Below are positions 46,550 to 56,062 of a DNA stretch of 64,000 nt, one piece after another. The translations under genes and the position numbers were made by a program. The notes under the pieces are model-generated. The model worked only from the letters and a program-made list of their open reading frames with translations, did no database searches and was not told where the DNA came from. Position 1 is the first letter of the stretch; every line of letters starts with the position of its first letter. Source of the stretch: Bryobacterales bacterium. GTDB lineage: Bacteria; Acidobacteriota; Terriglobia; Bryobacterales; Bryobacteraceae. The DNA is taken from positions 1 to 64,000 of the forward strand of contig JADLDI010000064.1 in the NCBI GenBank assembly GCA_020846745.1. The letters are read 5' to 3'.

Positions 46550-47341
46550 TCACCACGACGCGCGAAGCGTCAACGCAGTCCAACCACCCATCGCCCGCGA
46601 TCCGCCATCATGCATCCCCAGATGCAAATACGCTTGCTTCACGTCCTCTTCCACACCGCAAGGTATGCCGGACAAAATCAGCGTCCCCCGGCTAGCCACT
46701 CGCCTCACAATCACTCCAGCCATCTCGATCAAAGGAGCCGCCAACACATTCGCCACCACCAGCGGCCACACGCCCTCCACCGCATCCGGACCTCCATGCA
46801 CCAACCGCACCCTGTCACCTAACCCGTTCAGCCGCGCGTTCCCCGCCGCCACTGCAATCGCCCCACCGTCGATATCCACCCCCACCGCTCGCGCAACGCC
46901 CAACTTCAGAGCGCACAACGCAAGAACGCCCGACCCGGTCCCCACATCCAATATGTCCTCAATTCGCTCCACTCCAACCAACTCTTCGATCGCCTCAATA
47001 CACAGCGCGGTAGTCGGGTGATGTCCCGTCCCAAACGCGCCCGAATCCATCAGCCTCACCGCATTCGGCGCATCCGCCATCTCCGGCCCACCAATCACCA
47101 GCCCCCCAATCCGAGCCGGCCGCGCACTCAACAGCCAAACCGACCCATCGTCCCGCTCCACGGCCCGCGCAATCGAGACACTCGCGCCGGCCATCAGCCG
47201 TTTCAACCGCTCCGGCAACACCGCGTCCGGCAAAATTGCAGCAATCCCCTCGCCAACCGCCTCCACATCCAGCGCCCCCAACTCCACCAACACCTCCAGC
47301 GCTTCCTCTGGCGGCGTCAAAATATCAGCACGATAAGGCAC
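46550..47341 (-). CDS. prmA: Ribosomal protein L11 methyltransferase PrmA
   Basis: The 263-aa cytoplasmic S-adenosylmethionine methyltransferase methylates lysines and the N terminus of ribosomal protein L11. The diagnostic segment MDSGAFGTGHHPTTALCIEA (about residue 100) is the PrmA form of FGTGxHPTT. It is followed by the SAM motif [34 protein letters not shown] and LVVANVLAAPLIEMA. The N-terminal substrate domain is about 30 residues shorter than usual. The start is a GTG at 47341 with no ribosome site, inside the 3' end of the truncated methyltransferase gene, so it depends on coupling. Confidence 0.85.
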   Translation of the reverse strand: MPYRADILTPPEEALEVLVELGALDVEAVGEGIAAILPDAVLPERLKRLMAGASVSIARAVERDDGSVWLLSARPARIGGLVIGGPEMADAPNAVRLMDSGAFGTGHHPTTALCIEAIEELVGVERIEDILDVGTGSGVLALCALKLGVARAVGVDIDGGAIAVAAGNARLNGLGDRVRLVHGGPDAVEGVWPLVVANVLAAPLIEMAGVIVRRVASRGTLILSGIPCGVEEDVKQAYLHLGMHDGGSRAMGGWTALTLRASW

Positions 47342-47582
47342 GGTATTGTTGCGCTAATACCCAGTCCCGCCGCGCATACATCGATTCGTCCGTAGCCGGC
47401 TCGCCGGTCGTTACCTCGAACCCTTCCGACGCCATAAAAATCGCGAAGTTACCGCTTCCGGTGCCCACGTCCAGTACCGCCGCACCGGGCGCCAGGTTCA
47501 ACTCCTTCAACGCCCGTGCCCCGTCCGTCGCCACTATCCCATAACGCGGCCCCATCGTGTCCGCCGCTGTTGCCGCACTCAT
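47325..47582 (-). CDS. Truncated class I SAM methyltransferase
   Basis: Only 85 aa. Residues 30-55 carry a complete SAM-binding motif ([19 protein letters not shown]), followed by [20 protein letters not shown], a pattern seen in roughly 200-aa methyltransferases just after motif I. The frame then ends 12 codons later where the rest of the catalytic domain should follow. The remaining motifs (IV-VI) are not encoded nearby; the next gene is an unrelated full PrmA. It is probably a remnant that now mainly couples translation: its ATG overlaps the VOC stop as ATGA, and its end overlaps the PrmA start by 17 bp. Confidence 0.55.
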   Translation of the reverse strand: MSAATAADTMGPRYGIVATDGARALKELNLAPGAAVLDVGTGSGNFAIFMASEGFEVTTGEPATDESMYARRDWVLAQQYRALSC

Positions 47583-48502
47583 TCAGCAACCTCCCCGGCC
47601 GCCGCTGCCCGCTCTAATTCCGCAATATCGAACTTTTTCATCTTCAGAAACGCCCTCGTCACCCGCTGCGCCCGAGCCTTGTCGCCACCGCCCAGCAATC
47701 GTCCCATCGTCGTCGGAGTAACTTGCCACGATACGCCGTACCTGTCTTTTATCCACCCGCACTGCCCGGCATCCGGATTAGCCGCCAGCTTATCCCAGAA
47801 GTAATCGATCTCTGCCTGCGTATCGCACGGCACCATCAACGAAACCGCTTCATTGAACGCAAACTTATGGTCGTGCGCGGAATCCAAAGCCCCGAATTGC
47901 TGCCCGGCCAGCGTAAACTCCGCATATCGCACCGTTCCCGGAACCTCGGGCGCTTCTCCCTCGCCGTGGCGCAACATCACATCCGCGTTCGACATCAAAA
48001 GGCCCGAGCTATTCGGCGCATCCGCAAAAACCGACGCGTAATAGTTGATCGCCTCTTCCGCTTTCCCCAATACGCTACCCGCAAACAGCAGCACCGGTGT
48101 CACCACCTGGCCGATCATCTTGCCGCCGGCGTGCGAAACCTGCCACGACAACCCGAACCGGTCTTCCAACCACCCGAACCGTTGGCTGAACGGATACGTA
48201 TCCAGCGGCATCAGCGCCTTGCCGCCTTCTGCCAACCGTTCCCACACCCTGTCCACTTCCTCCACCGTGTCGCACTTGATATGGAACGAAATCGACGGGT
48301 TGAACCGGAACAGCGGACCCGCGCTGATCGCCATAAACGGCTGCCCGCCCAACGTAAACGAAACCAGATCGCAGTCGCCCGAAGGCGTCTCAGACAGCTT
48401 GGTCACGCCGTCAATCCGCGAGTTGGGAATCGCCGACACATACAGTTCCGCCGCCTCGCGCGCCTCTTTGTCGAACCACAGATGTGGCGTAATCTTTTGC
48501 AT
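47579..48502 (-). CDS. VOC-superfamily protein, PhnB-type double domain
   Basis: The 307-aa protein has two consecutive vicinal-oxygen-chelate domains of the PhnB/3-demethylubiquinone-methyltransferase-like type. Domain one (residues 1-125) shows [19 protein letters not shown] and [15 protein letters not shown]. Domain two (about 135-270) shows [39 protein letters not shown] and [15 protein letters not shown]. The tail [20 protein letters not shown] is also typical. The enzyme role is unknown. The ATG at 48502 has the ribosome site GGAGG with 3-bp spacing, embedded in a striking dyad. It is the first gene of a four-gene run. Confidence 0.88.
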   Translation of the reverse strand: MQKITPHLWFDKEAREAAELYVSAIPNSRIDGVTKLSETPSGDCDLVSFTLGGQPFMAISAGPLFRFNPSISFHIKCDTVEEVDRVWERLAEGGKALMPLDTYPFSQRFGWLEDRFGLSWQVSHAGGKMIGQVVTPVLLFAGSVLGKAEEAINYYASVFADAPNSSGLLMSNADVMLRHGEGEAPEVPGTVRYAEFTLAGQQFGALDSAHDHKFAFNEAVSLMVPCDTQAEIDYFWDKLAANPDAGQCGWIKDRYGVSWQVTPTTMGRLLGGGDKARAQRVTRAFLKMKKFDIAELERAAAAGEVAE

Positions 48503-48536
48503 AATCCTCCGATCGTAGATGCGATCACAGGATTAT
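48501..48536 (-). promoter_or_regulatory. Dyad operator overlapping promoter and start of the VOC operon
   Basis: The 36 bp ataatcct-cc-gatcg ... cgatc-ac-aggattat is an interrupted palindrome: 8-bp outer arms 48501-48508 and 48529-48536, and 5-bp inner arms 48511-48515 and 48522-48526. On the minus strand the outer arm contains the -10 TATAAT (48531-48536), and the other arm contains the GGAGG ribosome site and the ATG. A bound dimer would cover promoter and start. Confidence 0.6.
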
Positions 48537-48622
48537 ACCGGAATGCGTCAGCTCAACCCTACCGCCGGACACCACCGCCGGACGCCGCTGCCCCGCTCAA
48601 AACCCCTCCACCGTCAAATGCG

Positions 48623-50998
48623 TCAGGACTTCTCAAATGCGGCACTCGACTCTGTCTGTTCCAACGCTCCGCCTTTCGCCGCCCGAACAGCCGGTGCAAT
48701 TGTTTCTAACACTCGGTATAACTCCTGCCGGTCGATAGGCTTCGTGATAAACCCATCCATGCCCGCATTCAGGCAAGCGTCACGGTCGCTGGTATAGGCA
48801 TGCGCGGTCATCGCGATGATCGGGATTCGTTCTGCCGGACCCGCATTACCACGAATCGCCCGGGTACATTGCAAGCCATCCATCACTGGCATTTGTACAT
48901 CCATGAGAATGACATCGAATCGTCTTGCTTCGAGTGCTTTCAACACCTCTACGCCGTTGTGGGCCGCATACACCTCGTGGCCTTGCCTTTCAAGCAACCG
49001 TACGGCAAGGCGCTCGTTGACGGAATTGTCCTCGGCCAGCAGGATGCGAAGGGAAGTCGCGCCTGCGCGATCAGTCAGGCTTCCCGACAACGGCATCGGT
49101 TCCGTACTCCTGCCAAGCAGCCGCAAAAGCACGTTCTTCAGATCGCTCCTGATTACTGGTTTTACGAGATATCGTTGAACACCGAGTTGTCGGCAATGTG
49201 CTGCATGCCCCGCCAAATCGAGTGACGTCAGCATCACGATCGCCGGAGCCCTGTCGCCGTGTTCTGCTCGTATCGCCGCCGCGACGGCGAATCCATCCAT
49301 AACAGGCATCTGCGCGTCGAGCAGCACTAATTCGAAAGGGTTCCCCGACGAGCGGGCCATGGCAAGGCTGCCGAGCGCCGCTAAACCATCTGAAGCCGAT
49401 TCCGTAACCATCCCCCATCGTAGAAGCATTTTCTCCAGAATCTTCCGATTCAGCTCATTGTCGTCGACGATCAACGATCTCCTGCCTTTGAGCGCCGCCG
49501 AAGGCAAGGCCGGACGCTCGTCGCTTACGGCTCCCGTTGCCACCGTGAAATGAAACTGCGATCCTTTCCCGAGTTCGCTCTCGACATGAATGCGGCCGCC
49601 CATTAGCTCAACCAGCTTTGTGCAGATCGCCAGCCCTAATCCCGTGCCGCCGTATCTTCGCGTAGTCGATCCGTCCGCTTGGACGAACGGTGCGAAGATG
49701 ATCTTCTGCTGCTCCGCAGATAATCCGATTCCTGTATCTTCTATCGTGAAATGCAGGAACGTTCTCTTTCCAGCCTGTTCGGCTGAAAGCTTAACTGCGA
49801 CGTGTCCGCGCTCGGTAAACTTGATTGCATTCCCTACTAAATTCATGAGCACTTGCCGCAATCGCACCGGGTCGCCGCCAACTAACTCGGGTACGGCCGG
49901 CCCAATCTCGCAAAGCAACTCAAGGCCCTTCTTATGCGCACTGGCCGCCAGCGTCCGCAGCGTCTGTCCCGCCACTTCCGCCGGGTCGAATTCCACTTCG
50001 TTCAGCGCCAGCTTACCCGCTTCGATTTTTGAGAAGTCGAGAATATCGTTAAGCAGCGCCAGCAACGACTCGGATGATACCTGCACCGACCTCAAGTAAT
50101 CGCGTTGCTCTTCGGTAAGGTTGGTATCGAGAGCCAGTTGATTCATTCCGATGATCCCGTTCATCGGCGTCCGTATTTCGTGACTCATGTTGGCCAAAAA
50201 CTCCGACTTCAGCCGGGTGGCGCCTTCGGCCCGGTGCAATGCTACTTCCAACTGTTCGTTCCGCGCGGCCAGCGCACGCGCGGTCTCCGACAATTTTCGC
50301 TCCGCCTCCAACAGTTTTTGCGTGGCCTCGCTGGCGCGATTCACCGCCGGCCGGAACACCAACCGTCCCTCTGAAACAAGAATTGCCACTGTGCCTAGAA
50401 ACAGCATCAACTCGATCAGGCGTAATCGCATCACGCGTTGCTTCGCCTCGCCATCGTACAGCGACACGATTTCGTCCATCTGCCGAACAAACGGACCTTC
50501 GTTCGCCAGCAGTGCCTGAACCGCTTCTCCCGGCGGTGCGCCCCTGATGTCGGTTTCAATCGATCTTTGTATCGACTCTGCCGAGGCCACCATCGCCCGG
50601 AAATACGGAGCAATGGCTCGGAATTTCCCCGCCACAGCGGGGCTGTTCTTGCCAGGCAACCCCAAACCCTCATCGCCTTCCTGGAGCGCGCGATGACAGT
50701 AAGTCCATAGCTTCAGCGTTTCCCTGAATTCCTCCAGCCGGTTCCGCCGCGTTTCGATCGCTGAAAACCTGTTAGTCAGGGTCAACGCGGTCTTCGACAG
50801 CCGCTGGCTCAACATGCGCTGCCGGCCCGAGACATTCACCACGCGAGAGTCGTTGGATTGTTGAGCGAGTGCGAGTTGAATAATTATCTGTCCCACCAGC
50901 GATAGCACTGCCACCGCGCTCAGCGCGGCTACGTAAAGCAGTCGCAATCGGCTCACATCGGCCAGGTCGTACTGCTCGCCATCCTCGACGCGCCTCAT
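48623..50998 (-). CDS. Hybrid sensor histidine kinase with two receiver domains
   Basis: The 791-aa membrane kinase has a first helix (about residues 17-42) and an N-terminal NarX/PilJ-like sensor with [17 protein letters not shown] (about residue 56), the nitrate/nitrite-sensor type P-box-like motif. The second helix is near 195-212. The HisKA domain has histidine 273 in [15 protein letters not shown], and the HATPase_c domain has [17 protein letters not shown] and GGTGLGLAI. Two REC domains follow: VDDNELNRK with phospho-aspartate in [12 protein letters not shown], and [11 protein letters not shown] with [12 protein letters not shown]. No cognate output regulator is next to it, so a phosphorelay to a distant protein is likely. 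Confidence 0.93.
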   Translation of the reverse strand: MRRVEDGEQYDLADVSRLRLLYVAALSAVAVLSLVGQIIIQLALAQQSNDSRVVNVSGRQRMLSQRLSKTALTLTNRFSAIETRRNRLEEFRETLKLWTYCHRALQEGDEGLGLPGKNSPAVAGKFRAIAPYFRAMVASAESIQRSIETDIRGAPPGEAVQALLANEGPFVRQMDEIVSLYDGEAKQRVMRLRLIELMLFLGTVAILVSEGRLVFRPAVNRASEATQKLLEAERKLSETARALAARNEQLEVALHRAEGATRLKSEFLANMSHEIRTPMNGIIGMNQLALDTNLTEEQRDYLRSVQVSSESLLALLNDILDFSKIEAGKLALNEVEFDPAEVAGQTLRTLAASAHKKGLELLCEIGPAVPELVGGDPVRLRQVLMNLVGNAIKFTERGHVAVKLSAEQAGKRTFLHFTIEDTGIGLSAEQQKIIFAPFVQADGSTTRRYGGTGLGLAICTKLVELMGGRIHVESELGKGSQFHFTVATGAVSDERPALPSAALKGRRSLIVDDNELNRKILEKMLLRWGMVTESASDGLAALGSLAMARSSGNPFELVLLDAQMPVMDGFAVAAAIRAEHGDRAPAIVMLTSLDLAGHAAHCRQLGVQRYLVKPVIRSDLKNVLLRLLGRSTEPMPLSGSLTDRAGATSLRILLAEDNSVNERLAVRLLERQGHEVYAAHNGVEVLKALEARRFDVILMDVQMPVMDGLQCTRAIRGNAGPAERIPIIAMTAHAYTSDRDACLNAGMDGFITKPIDRQELYRVLETIAPAVRAAKGGALEQTESSAAFEKS

Positions 50999-51016
50999 CG
51001 CTTCACCGCCTCGGCG

Positions 51017-51136
51017 CTACGCTTCGGCCCGCTCCTGAATCGCCGCCTCCCGCGCCCTGGGGTCTCCTGCCGGCTTATCACCCGCTTGCTTCGTCCGGTC
51101 GACCTTCTTAGTAACCGTTTTGAACCTCCTGCGCAT
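51017..51136 (-). CDS. Possible small basic protein upstream of the kinase
   Basis: A 39-codon frame, too short for ordinary gene calling, starts at ATG 51136 and reads MRRRFKTVTKKVDRTKQAG and then an acidic helix-like end (AREAAIQERAEA). It lies 18 bp ahead of the kinase start. The composition (basic front, charged helix) is plausible, but the ribosome site is weak and a longer arginine-rich frame overlaps it, so this is tentative. The rest of the 296-bp gap (50999-51294) shows nothing clear. Confidence 0.2.
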   Translation of the reverse strand: MRRRFKTVTKKVDRTKQAGDKPAGDPRAREAAIQERAEA

Positions 51137-51294
51137 CGCCGTTCGCTGCTCTTTCGAGCGGGCGCGGCCCGTCCGTGTGGTTTGCGAATCCGAGGCAACC
51201 TGCAGAACCCTGCAAGCTTGCGCGCCTGTTTAGACTTATCGTTTACAGCAGGCTGGTATTTACGCCAAGTGAATCGAAAACTGAAGCGCGTTGC

Positions 51295-51714
51295 CTACCG
51301 TGGATACGGGTGCCCTCTCAACGTCGTAAACGCCCGGTACACCTGCTCGGCCAGCATCGCCCGCGCGAGCTCATGCGGAAACGTCATCGGCGACAGCGAC
51401 AACAACAGGTCCGCCCGCGGCTTCCAACTCCCCGGCAAACCGTCCGCCCCGCCGATCACAAATACCAGATCCCGCCCTTCCATCTCCATCCGTTCCACCA
51501 AAGCCGTAAACTGCGCTGAATCGTAGCGCTTGCCCCCAGGGTCCAGCAGTACCTTATAAGCAGCGCTCGCCTTATCCCACCAGTCTTCCCTGCCCTCAAC
51601 AATTTCCCGCATCTCGCACTTGCCGTACCGACTCGCGCGTTTCATAAACTCCGCCGCAAACGCGTTCAAATTCGCGTCCCGCGCCTTGCCGATATAAAGT
51701 ACCGTTACCTTCAC
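51295..51714 (-). CDS. rlmH: 23S rRNA (pseudouridine1915-N3)-methyltransferase RlmH
   Basis: The protein has 139 aa from the GTG at 51714; the longer frame adds residues unlike the family. It is a small SPOUT (knotted) methyltransferase that modifies pseudouridine 1915 of 23S rRNA. Diagnostic segments are VTVLYIGKARDANLN at the start, DLVFVIGGADGLPGSW and the C-terminal SLSPMTFPHELARAMLAEQV and YRAFTTLRGHPYPR, which together form the SAM and rRNA site. It is 43 bp downstream of the secreted-protein gene on the same strand. Confidence 0.95.
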   Translation of the reverse strand: MKVTVLYIGKARDANLNAFAAEFMKRASRYGKCEMREIVEGREDWWDKASAAYKVLLDPGGKRYDSAQFTALVERMEMEGRDLVFVIGGADGLPGSWKPRADLLLSLSPMTFPHELARAMLAEQVYRAFTTLRGHPYPR

Positions 51715-51757
51715 TACCGTTCTGCGTATGCCACAATCATCCGCGTAACTGTGCGGG

Positions 51758-53884
51758 CTACTGCCCATCCGTCTCCGGCGGCCGCTGTATCCACGCCAGC
51801 ACCGGCTTACTGCACACCCGTTCCGCCGGATTATCGACCCCCGCGCCGCAAACCCGAACCTCCGTCGACATCGTCGGCAAATCGCCCGGTATCTGGAAGT
51901 TCACCTGTTGCACGCCCGGCACACCCTGTACCGGACCCGCATAGGCCGGCACTTCAATCTCCCGATCGTGGATCCGTGCCGTGATCTTCCCGAACGCCGG
52001 TTGCGGCAACCCGGTCGCATACACCACCAGGTAATTCCCCGTCAGTTCCGGTACTGCCTGCGAGTTCACATCGCCGTTCTGGTTATAGATGCCGGCCGGC
52101 AGGATCGTAGGCGCCGCCGCCGCAAACTGTACCGTCTGCATCGCCGACAAAACGTTATCTCGAGTGATCTGCAACTGCGCACTCGTGCGCCGCCCTAACT
52201 CGATCGGAACCAGCACGGTCAGCGTATCTTCTGTGGTGGTCACGTTCCGCTTCATCACTTGCGCTTCCATTCCATCGAGCGTCACGCGAACCGCTTCGCC
52301 CACCAGCCGCCGCCCCGTAATTATGGCGAACGATCCCACCACAAACGGGCCGGCACTCGTCACCACCGGCGGATCCGGCAGTGGATCGGTCACCGTGAGC
52401 GTCACCGGCAGCACCCGCGTGCCCGCTATCGGACCCGCATCGATCATCAGGTTCGCCGTGTAGACCCCCTTCGCCAGTTTCTCCGGCACCGCCGACACGA
52501 TCACTGTCGCGTTGTTCGTCCCGGCTTCCGGCGACACCTTCAACCAGTTCGCGCCGCTTGTGTATTGCGGCGTCGCGCTCCACACCATCAACCCGCCATT
52601 GTCGTTTAGTATCCGCACATACTTCTGGTAAAACCCTGCCCTGCCCTGCGGAGCCGTGAAGCTCAACTGTTGCCCGTCTACAAACAACCGCGGGAAATAC
52701 GGTTGGTTGCAGTCGCGCAACACCGTGCAGTCCACCGGCGGCGGAACGTTCAGGAATCGTAGAATCGGCTGGCTCGTGGATGCCGTGCCCACCGTCGAGA
52801 TCGGCGCGAAGCTCACCGCCGCCGATGCTATCGCTTCCGGCGTATTCGCCGGCAGCGAAACAAACGTCGGAATCTGCGCCGTCTCGATCGAGTAAGCGTT
52901 CGAGTCCATCACTTCATACACCGCCCAACCCTGGCCGTTCTGTAACCGGACCTCGCTTACCGAATTGAATGTCGTGTTCTGCGTCACCGCGGCCGGGTTG
53001 AAAACAGGCGTGTCACCCCCGCCGTTCACGTCAGGATTCGGCACCCTCGCCAACAACAGCGACCCCTGCAACGTCGGGCCGTACACGCCACCGCTCACCG
53101 TCATTCCGAAATCGCCCCCTGAGGTCGGCGTCGCACCCGACGACCCCACAACCACATCGGGCACAAACACTCGTGCAGTCGCCGGAAATCCCGAATATTT
53201 CAACATCACCCGTACGCCGTTCTGCGTCCCCGGCGCGCGTTTGGTGAATGACGCCGGCATGCCCTCGGTCACTCGTAGCGACGAGGCCACCGTCCCCGCC
53301 TGGATCAGGTCCGTAAAAGAAATCTCTTCTGGCAGGTTCGACCCGCGGCATAGAATCCGTGCCACTGTCGTATTCGCATACAAACCCCGCATCGGCACCG
53401 CGATCGTCACTAGACTGTTTCGAATCCCGATACCTGTCCGTCCATCTGTCGATAGCTGAGCAGTCACCGCCGACCGTTCCAGATTCGGCGCAACCGCCAC
53501 GCGAACATTCGAAATGCGAAGAATGGCTTGCCCGTTCGCCGGCATCGTAAATGAAAATATGGGGAAGGTTACCGTATTCGCATTGATCAGGAGTGCGGAC
53601 CCTAGTATCTGCTGCTCCACCCCAACGGGATTCTCGAGCGTCATGCGAACGTCCACCGATTCGCCGCTCAACCGGTTGGTCACCGGCCGCGAAACGAACA
53701 AGGTTAGTGAACCCGACACGGTCTGGCTTGCCGCTCCCGTGCAGTTCAAAGCGACCACACCCGCGAGTTCGGTTAAACCCTCCGAGCGGATCTGTAAGGG
53801 CTCGGCCGTCGCGTCGCAGACGATTTGTGGCTGCAACTGAGCGAACCCCGGTAAAGCGAATAGCAGGCAAAACAACCACCGCAT
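51758..53884 (-). CDS. Secreted multi-beta-domain protein with Solibacter-type C-terminal domain
   Basis: The 708-aa protein has a signal peptide (WLFCLLFALPGFAQ) and then several immunoglobulin- or BACON-like beta domains. The third domain shows GANWLKVSPEAGTNNATVIV and KLAKGVYTANLMIDAG, a BACON-like pattern. An IPT-like repeat follows (VVTSAGPFVVGSFAIITGRR). The last about 100 residues (TGNYLVVYATGLPQPAFGKI, VPGVQQVNFQIPGDLP) match the C-terminal domain recurrent in Solibacter proteins. It has paired cysteines in DCTVLRDC. Its role is probably cell-surface binding; no enzyme motif is seen. Confidence 0.82.
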   Translation of the reverse strand: MRWLFCLLFALPGFAQLQPQIVCDATAEPLQIRSEGLTELAGVVALNCTGAASQTVSGSLTLFVSRPVTNRLSGESVDVRMTLENPVGVEQQILGSALLINANTVTFPIFSFTMPANGQAILRISNVRVAVAPNLERSAVTAQLSTDGRTGIGIRNSLVTIAVPMRGLYANTTVARILCRGSNLPEEISFTDLIQAGTVASSLRVTEGMPASFTKRAPGTQNGVRVMLKYSGFPATARVFVPDVVVGSSGATPTSGGDFGMTVSGGVYGPTLQGSLLLARVPNPDVNGGGDTPVFNPAAVTQNTTFNSVSEVRLQNGQGWAVYEVMDSNAYSIETAQIPTFVSLPANTPEAIASAAVSFAPISTVGTASTSQPILRFLNVPPPVDCTVLRDCNQPYFPRLFVDGQQLSFTAPQGRAGFYQKYVRILNDNGGLMVWSATPQYTSGANWLKVSPEAGTNNATVIVSAVPEKLAKGVYTANLMIDAGPIAGTRVLPVTLTVTDPLPDPPVVTSAGPFVVGSFAIITGRRLVGEAVRVTLDGMEAQVMKRNVTTTEDTLTVLVPIELGRRTSAQLQITRDNVLSAMQTVQFAAAAPTILPAGIYNQNGDVNSQAVPELTGNYLVVYATGLPQPAFGKITARIHDREIEVPAYAGPVQGVPGVQQVNFQIPGDLPTMSTEVRVCGAGVDNPAERVCSKPVLAWIQRPPETDGQ

Positions 53885-53903
53885 GACTCAATTCTAGTAC
53901 TTC

Positions 53904-54941
53904 TCACAGGATCGTCCGGTACGCTTGCCGCGCTAACGCTCCGACACTTGTATGCAATCTTGCGAATCGTTCGTCCTTCGTCAATCCCTCTACCCACCGC
54001 ACGTAGATCTGTTGCAGGATCACCGCCAGCTTGAACAGTCCGTACGCATAGTAGTACTCCGGCCGGTCGATCCGCCGCGCAGTTCGTTTCGCATAATTCG
54101 CAATAAATTCTTCCCGGCTGTAAAACCCCGGATGCTGTGTCGGAGAAAATCCCGCCATCTGGAGTTCATCCGGATCGTTCGGCTCCACCCAATAGGCGAG
54201 TGCGCTCCCGAGATCCATGAGGGGATCTCCCACAGTCGCCATTTCCCAATCCAGTACCGCGACAATCCGCCCCGGCAGTTCTGAATCTAGTATCAGATTA
54301 TCGAGTTTGTAGTCATTGTGGATCAGCGACGCGCCAACCTCCGTAGGCCGTTGATCCCATAGGAACTTAGCAACATATTCCATTTCGTGAATATATTGTG
54401 TCTTCGAGCCCTCCCACCGCCGCGTCCACCCTTCAATCTGCCGCGTCACATACCCCTGCGGCTTCCCCAACCCCGCCAGCCCGGCCCGCTGCAGTTCCAG
54501 CAGGTGCAGGTCCGCCAGCCCCCCCACCACAGAATCCGACAGAATCCGACAGTTCTCCCGATTACCCAGATAAGGCGGCGTGAGGTCTTTGCGCAAAACG
54601 AACCCAATCCGCCGCTCCATCAGGTAGAACGGCGCCCCCAGCACCGACTCGTCCTCACAGAACACCAGCGGCTTCGGCGCCGGCGCGTACACTCTATGCA
54701 GCGGGTCCAACACCCGGAACTCCCGCCCCATGTCATGCGCGCTCTTCACCCTCGACCCAAACGGCGGCCGCCGCAAAACCCATTCCGCTCCCGGCGTCTT
54801 CACCAGATAGGTAAGGTTCGAGTGCCCCGCCGGGAACTGCTCAATTCCCAGCACCGGCATGTGTAGATAGGCCGCCAGCCGCTCGGCATCCAACTCCTCG
54901 CCGGGACGGGGCGGCGCGGTCCCGTTCAGGTCGCGCGGCAT
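53904..54941 (-). CDS. Phosphotransferase-family (APH-like) kinase, ACAD10-type
   Basis: The 345-aa aminoglycoside-phosphotransferase-fold protein has the N-terminal FPAGHSNLTYLVKTPG and EWVLRRPPFG (ATP-binding lysine region replaced by arginines, as in the ACAD10/11 group). The catalytic loop is ASLIHNDYKLDNLILD (HxD...N, about residue 205) and the metal site is AVLDWEMATVGDPLMDLG (about residue 230). Relatives phosphorylate hydroxyacyl-CoA or small alcohols in lipid breakdown. It is 15 bp downstream of the histidine phosphatase gene. An exact 10-bp tandem repeat occurs within it at 54531-54550. Confidence 0.88.
   Translation of the reverse strand: MPRDLNGTAPPRPGEELDAERLAAYLHMPVLGIEQFPAGHSNLTYLVKTPGAEWVLRRPPFGSRVKSAHDMGREFRVLDPLHRVYAPAPKPLVFCEDESVLGAPFYLMERRIGFVLRKDLTPPYLGNRENCRILSDSVVGGLADLHLLELQRAGLAGLGKPQGYVTRQIEGWTRRWEGSKTQYIHEMEYVAKFLWDQRPTEVGASLIHNDYKLDNLILDSELPGRIVAVLDWEMATVGDPLMDLGSALAYWVEPNDPDELQMAGFSPTQHPGFYSREEFIANYAKRTARRIDRPEYYYAYGLFKLAVILQQIYVRWVEGLTKDERFARLHTSVGALARQAYRTIL
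54531..54550. repeat. 10-bp perfect tandem repeat in the kinase gene
   Basis: The 10-mer agaatccgac occurs twice in a row (54531-54540, 54541-54550) within the kinase gene. Ten is not a multiple of three, so the two copies are read in different frames (giving CRI and LSDS), and a fresh duplication would have shifted the frame. Confidence 0.85.
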
Positions 54942-54956
54942 AGTTCGGTCGATCTA

Positions 54957-55676
54957 TCAACGATATGTCAGCAGAGCCGCATCCGCCAGATGAGGGGTCG
55001 TATTAAATGTCGACATCGAGAACCGGTCTTTCGTGAACAGGAACTCCGAAACCGAAGCGTTCCGAACCGACCATGTCAGATTCAACGTCGCCGCGTCGGT
55101 TAACCCCAGTGCGACCCTCGCCACCGCTGCCGTGGGCCCCGCCGACGTGAACACCGCGATTGTCGACGACTTGGGCGCCGAGTCCAGTATTCGCCGGACG
55201 CTCCCCTCGATGCGGCGGCAGAAACTCGGCCAGTTGATAAAGCTCTCATCCACCACCTCGCCTTCAAGCCATCGCTGCGACACCTCACGTAGCACCTTAT
55301 CGAAGAGCTTCTGCTTCAGCGAGAAATCGGCCGTCGACTGAAACTGCGCCACGAAATCGGCCAGGTGCGCATACCGCTCCGTCAATGGCGGCAGGAACGT
55401 CCGAACCACCTTTTCCGCCGGGTACTCATCCAGATCGTGATCCACCACCGGTTCCGGCCACGATAACCCTGCGCGCCGATACGCCTCACCCGCCAAAACC
55501 GCGGTCCGAATCTGCCGCTCTGCCGGACCCGTCACCACCTGCGTAATCTCGACGCCTTGCGCCACCCAGTACTCACCCAAAAGCCGCGATTGGCGTTCGC
55601 CCCGCTCGGAGAGTTTATCGTAGTTATCCGCCAGAAAAGACGCTTGTCCATGCCGCACCACCAATAAGACACCCAT
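54957..55676 (-). CDS. Histidine phosphatase-family protein
   Basis: The 239-aa phosphoglycerate-mutase-fold phosphatase has the N-terminal catalytic motif VVRHGQASF, with the phospho-histidine at about residue 9. LSERGERQSRLLGEYW follows, and the second catalytic region is VFTSAGPTAAVARVALGL, where the usual H-G-G/H is T-S-A-G-P, so the second histidine seems absent. It is cytoplasmic. It lies upstream of the APH-like kinase gene on the same strand, suggesting a kinase/phosphatase pair. The substrate is unknown. Confidence 0.85.
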   Translation of the reverse strand: MGVLLVVRHGQASFLADNYDKLSERGERQSRLLGEYWVAQGVEITQVVTGPAERQIRTAVLAGEAYRRAGLSWPEPVVDHDLDEYPAEKVVRTFLPPLTERYAHLADFVAQFQSTADFSLKQKLFDKVLREVSQRWLEGEVVDESFINWPSFCRRIEGSVRRILDSAPKSSTIAVFTSAGPTAAVARVALGLTDAATLNLTWSVRNASVSEFLFTKDRFSMSTFNTTPHLADAALLTYR

Positions 55677-55742
55677 GGGAAAGATTAATGCTTAGTGTAG
55701 CTTGCACCATCGGTGAAGCACGTTACACTTGGAATCAGTCGT

Positions 55743-56057
55743 ATGAGCAGCGAAGGTTCGAAGAAAGAATCTCAACATCGGCCTTGTCCAAAGTGCGGCG
55801 CGTCCCAAGTTCACCGTTCCCGGACAAAGAGTGTGGCCGAGAAGCTGATGCGCGTGCTCGGCTGGCGGATGTGCCGCTGTCACGAATGCCAGTACCGGTT
55901 TTTCCGGCTTGGCGCTTCCATCCTCTCACCAAGCGACGCCTCCAAGATGGGACGCCGCGCAATGATGTGGGTGATTGCCGCGCTTGGAGTGCTGGGCTGC
56001 GCATTTGTCGTGCGCATGCTGATCATCGGCATGGCCGACCCGGGTCCGTCCGGTTGA
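55743..56057 (+). CDS. Small zinc-ribbon membrane protein
   Basis: The protein has 104 aa from the ATG at 55743 (an upstream ATG at 55713 is possible). Residues 14-60 form a zinc ribbon: RPCPKCGASQVHRS (CxxC), then CRCHECQYRFFR (a second CxxC). A C-terminal transmembrane helix (MMWVIAALGVLGCAFVVRML) follows. Small ribbon-plus-helix proteins of this kind are frequent in Acidobacteria, with no known function. It is divergent from the histidine phosphatase gene (66 bp) and convergent with the next gene (5 bp). Confidence 0.75.
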   Translation: MSSEGSKKESQHRPCPKCGASQVHRSRTKSVAEKLMRVLGWRMCRCHECQYRFFRLGASILSPSDASKMGRRAMMWVIAALGVLGCAFVVRMLIIGMADPGPSG

Positions 56058-56062
56058 TCCAG

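Noticed and set aside
50995..51198. 67-codon arginine-rich minus-strand frame upstream of the kinase
   Set aside because: Its composition is a GC-bias artefact, and its overlap with the kinase ATG is not backed by a ribosome site.
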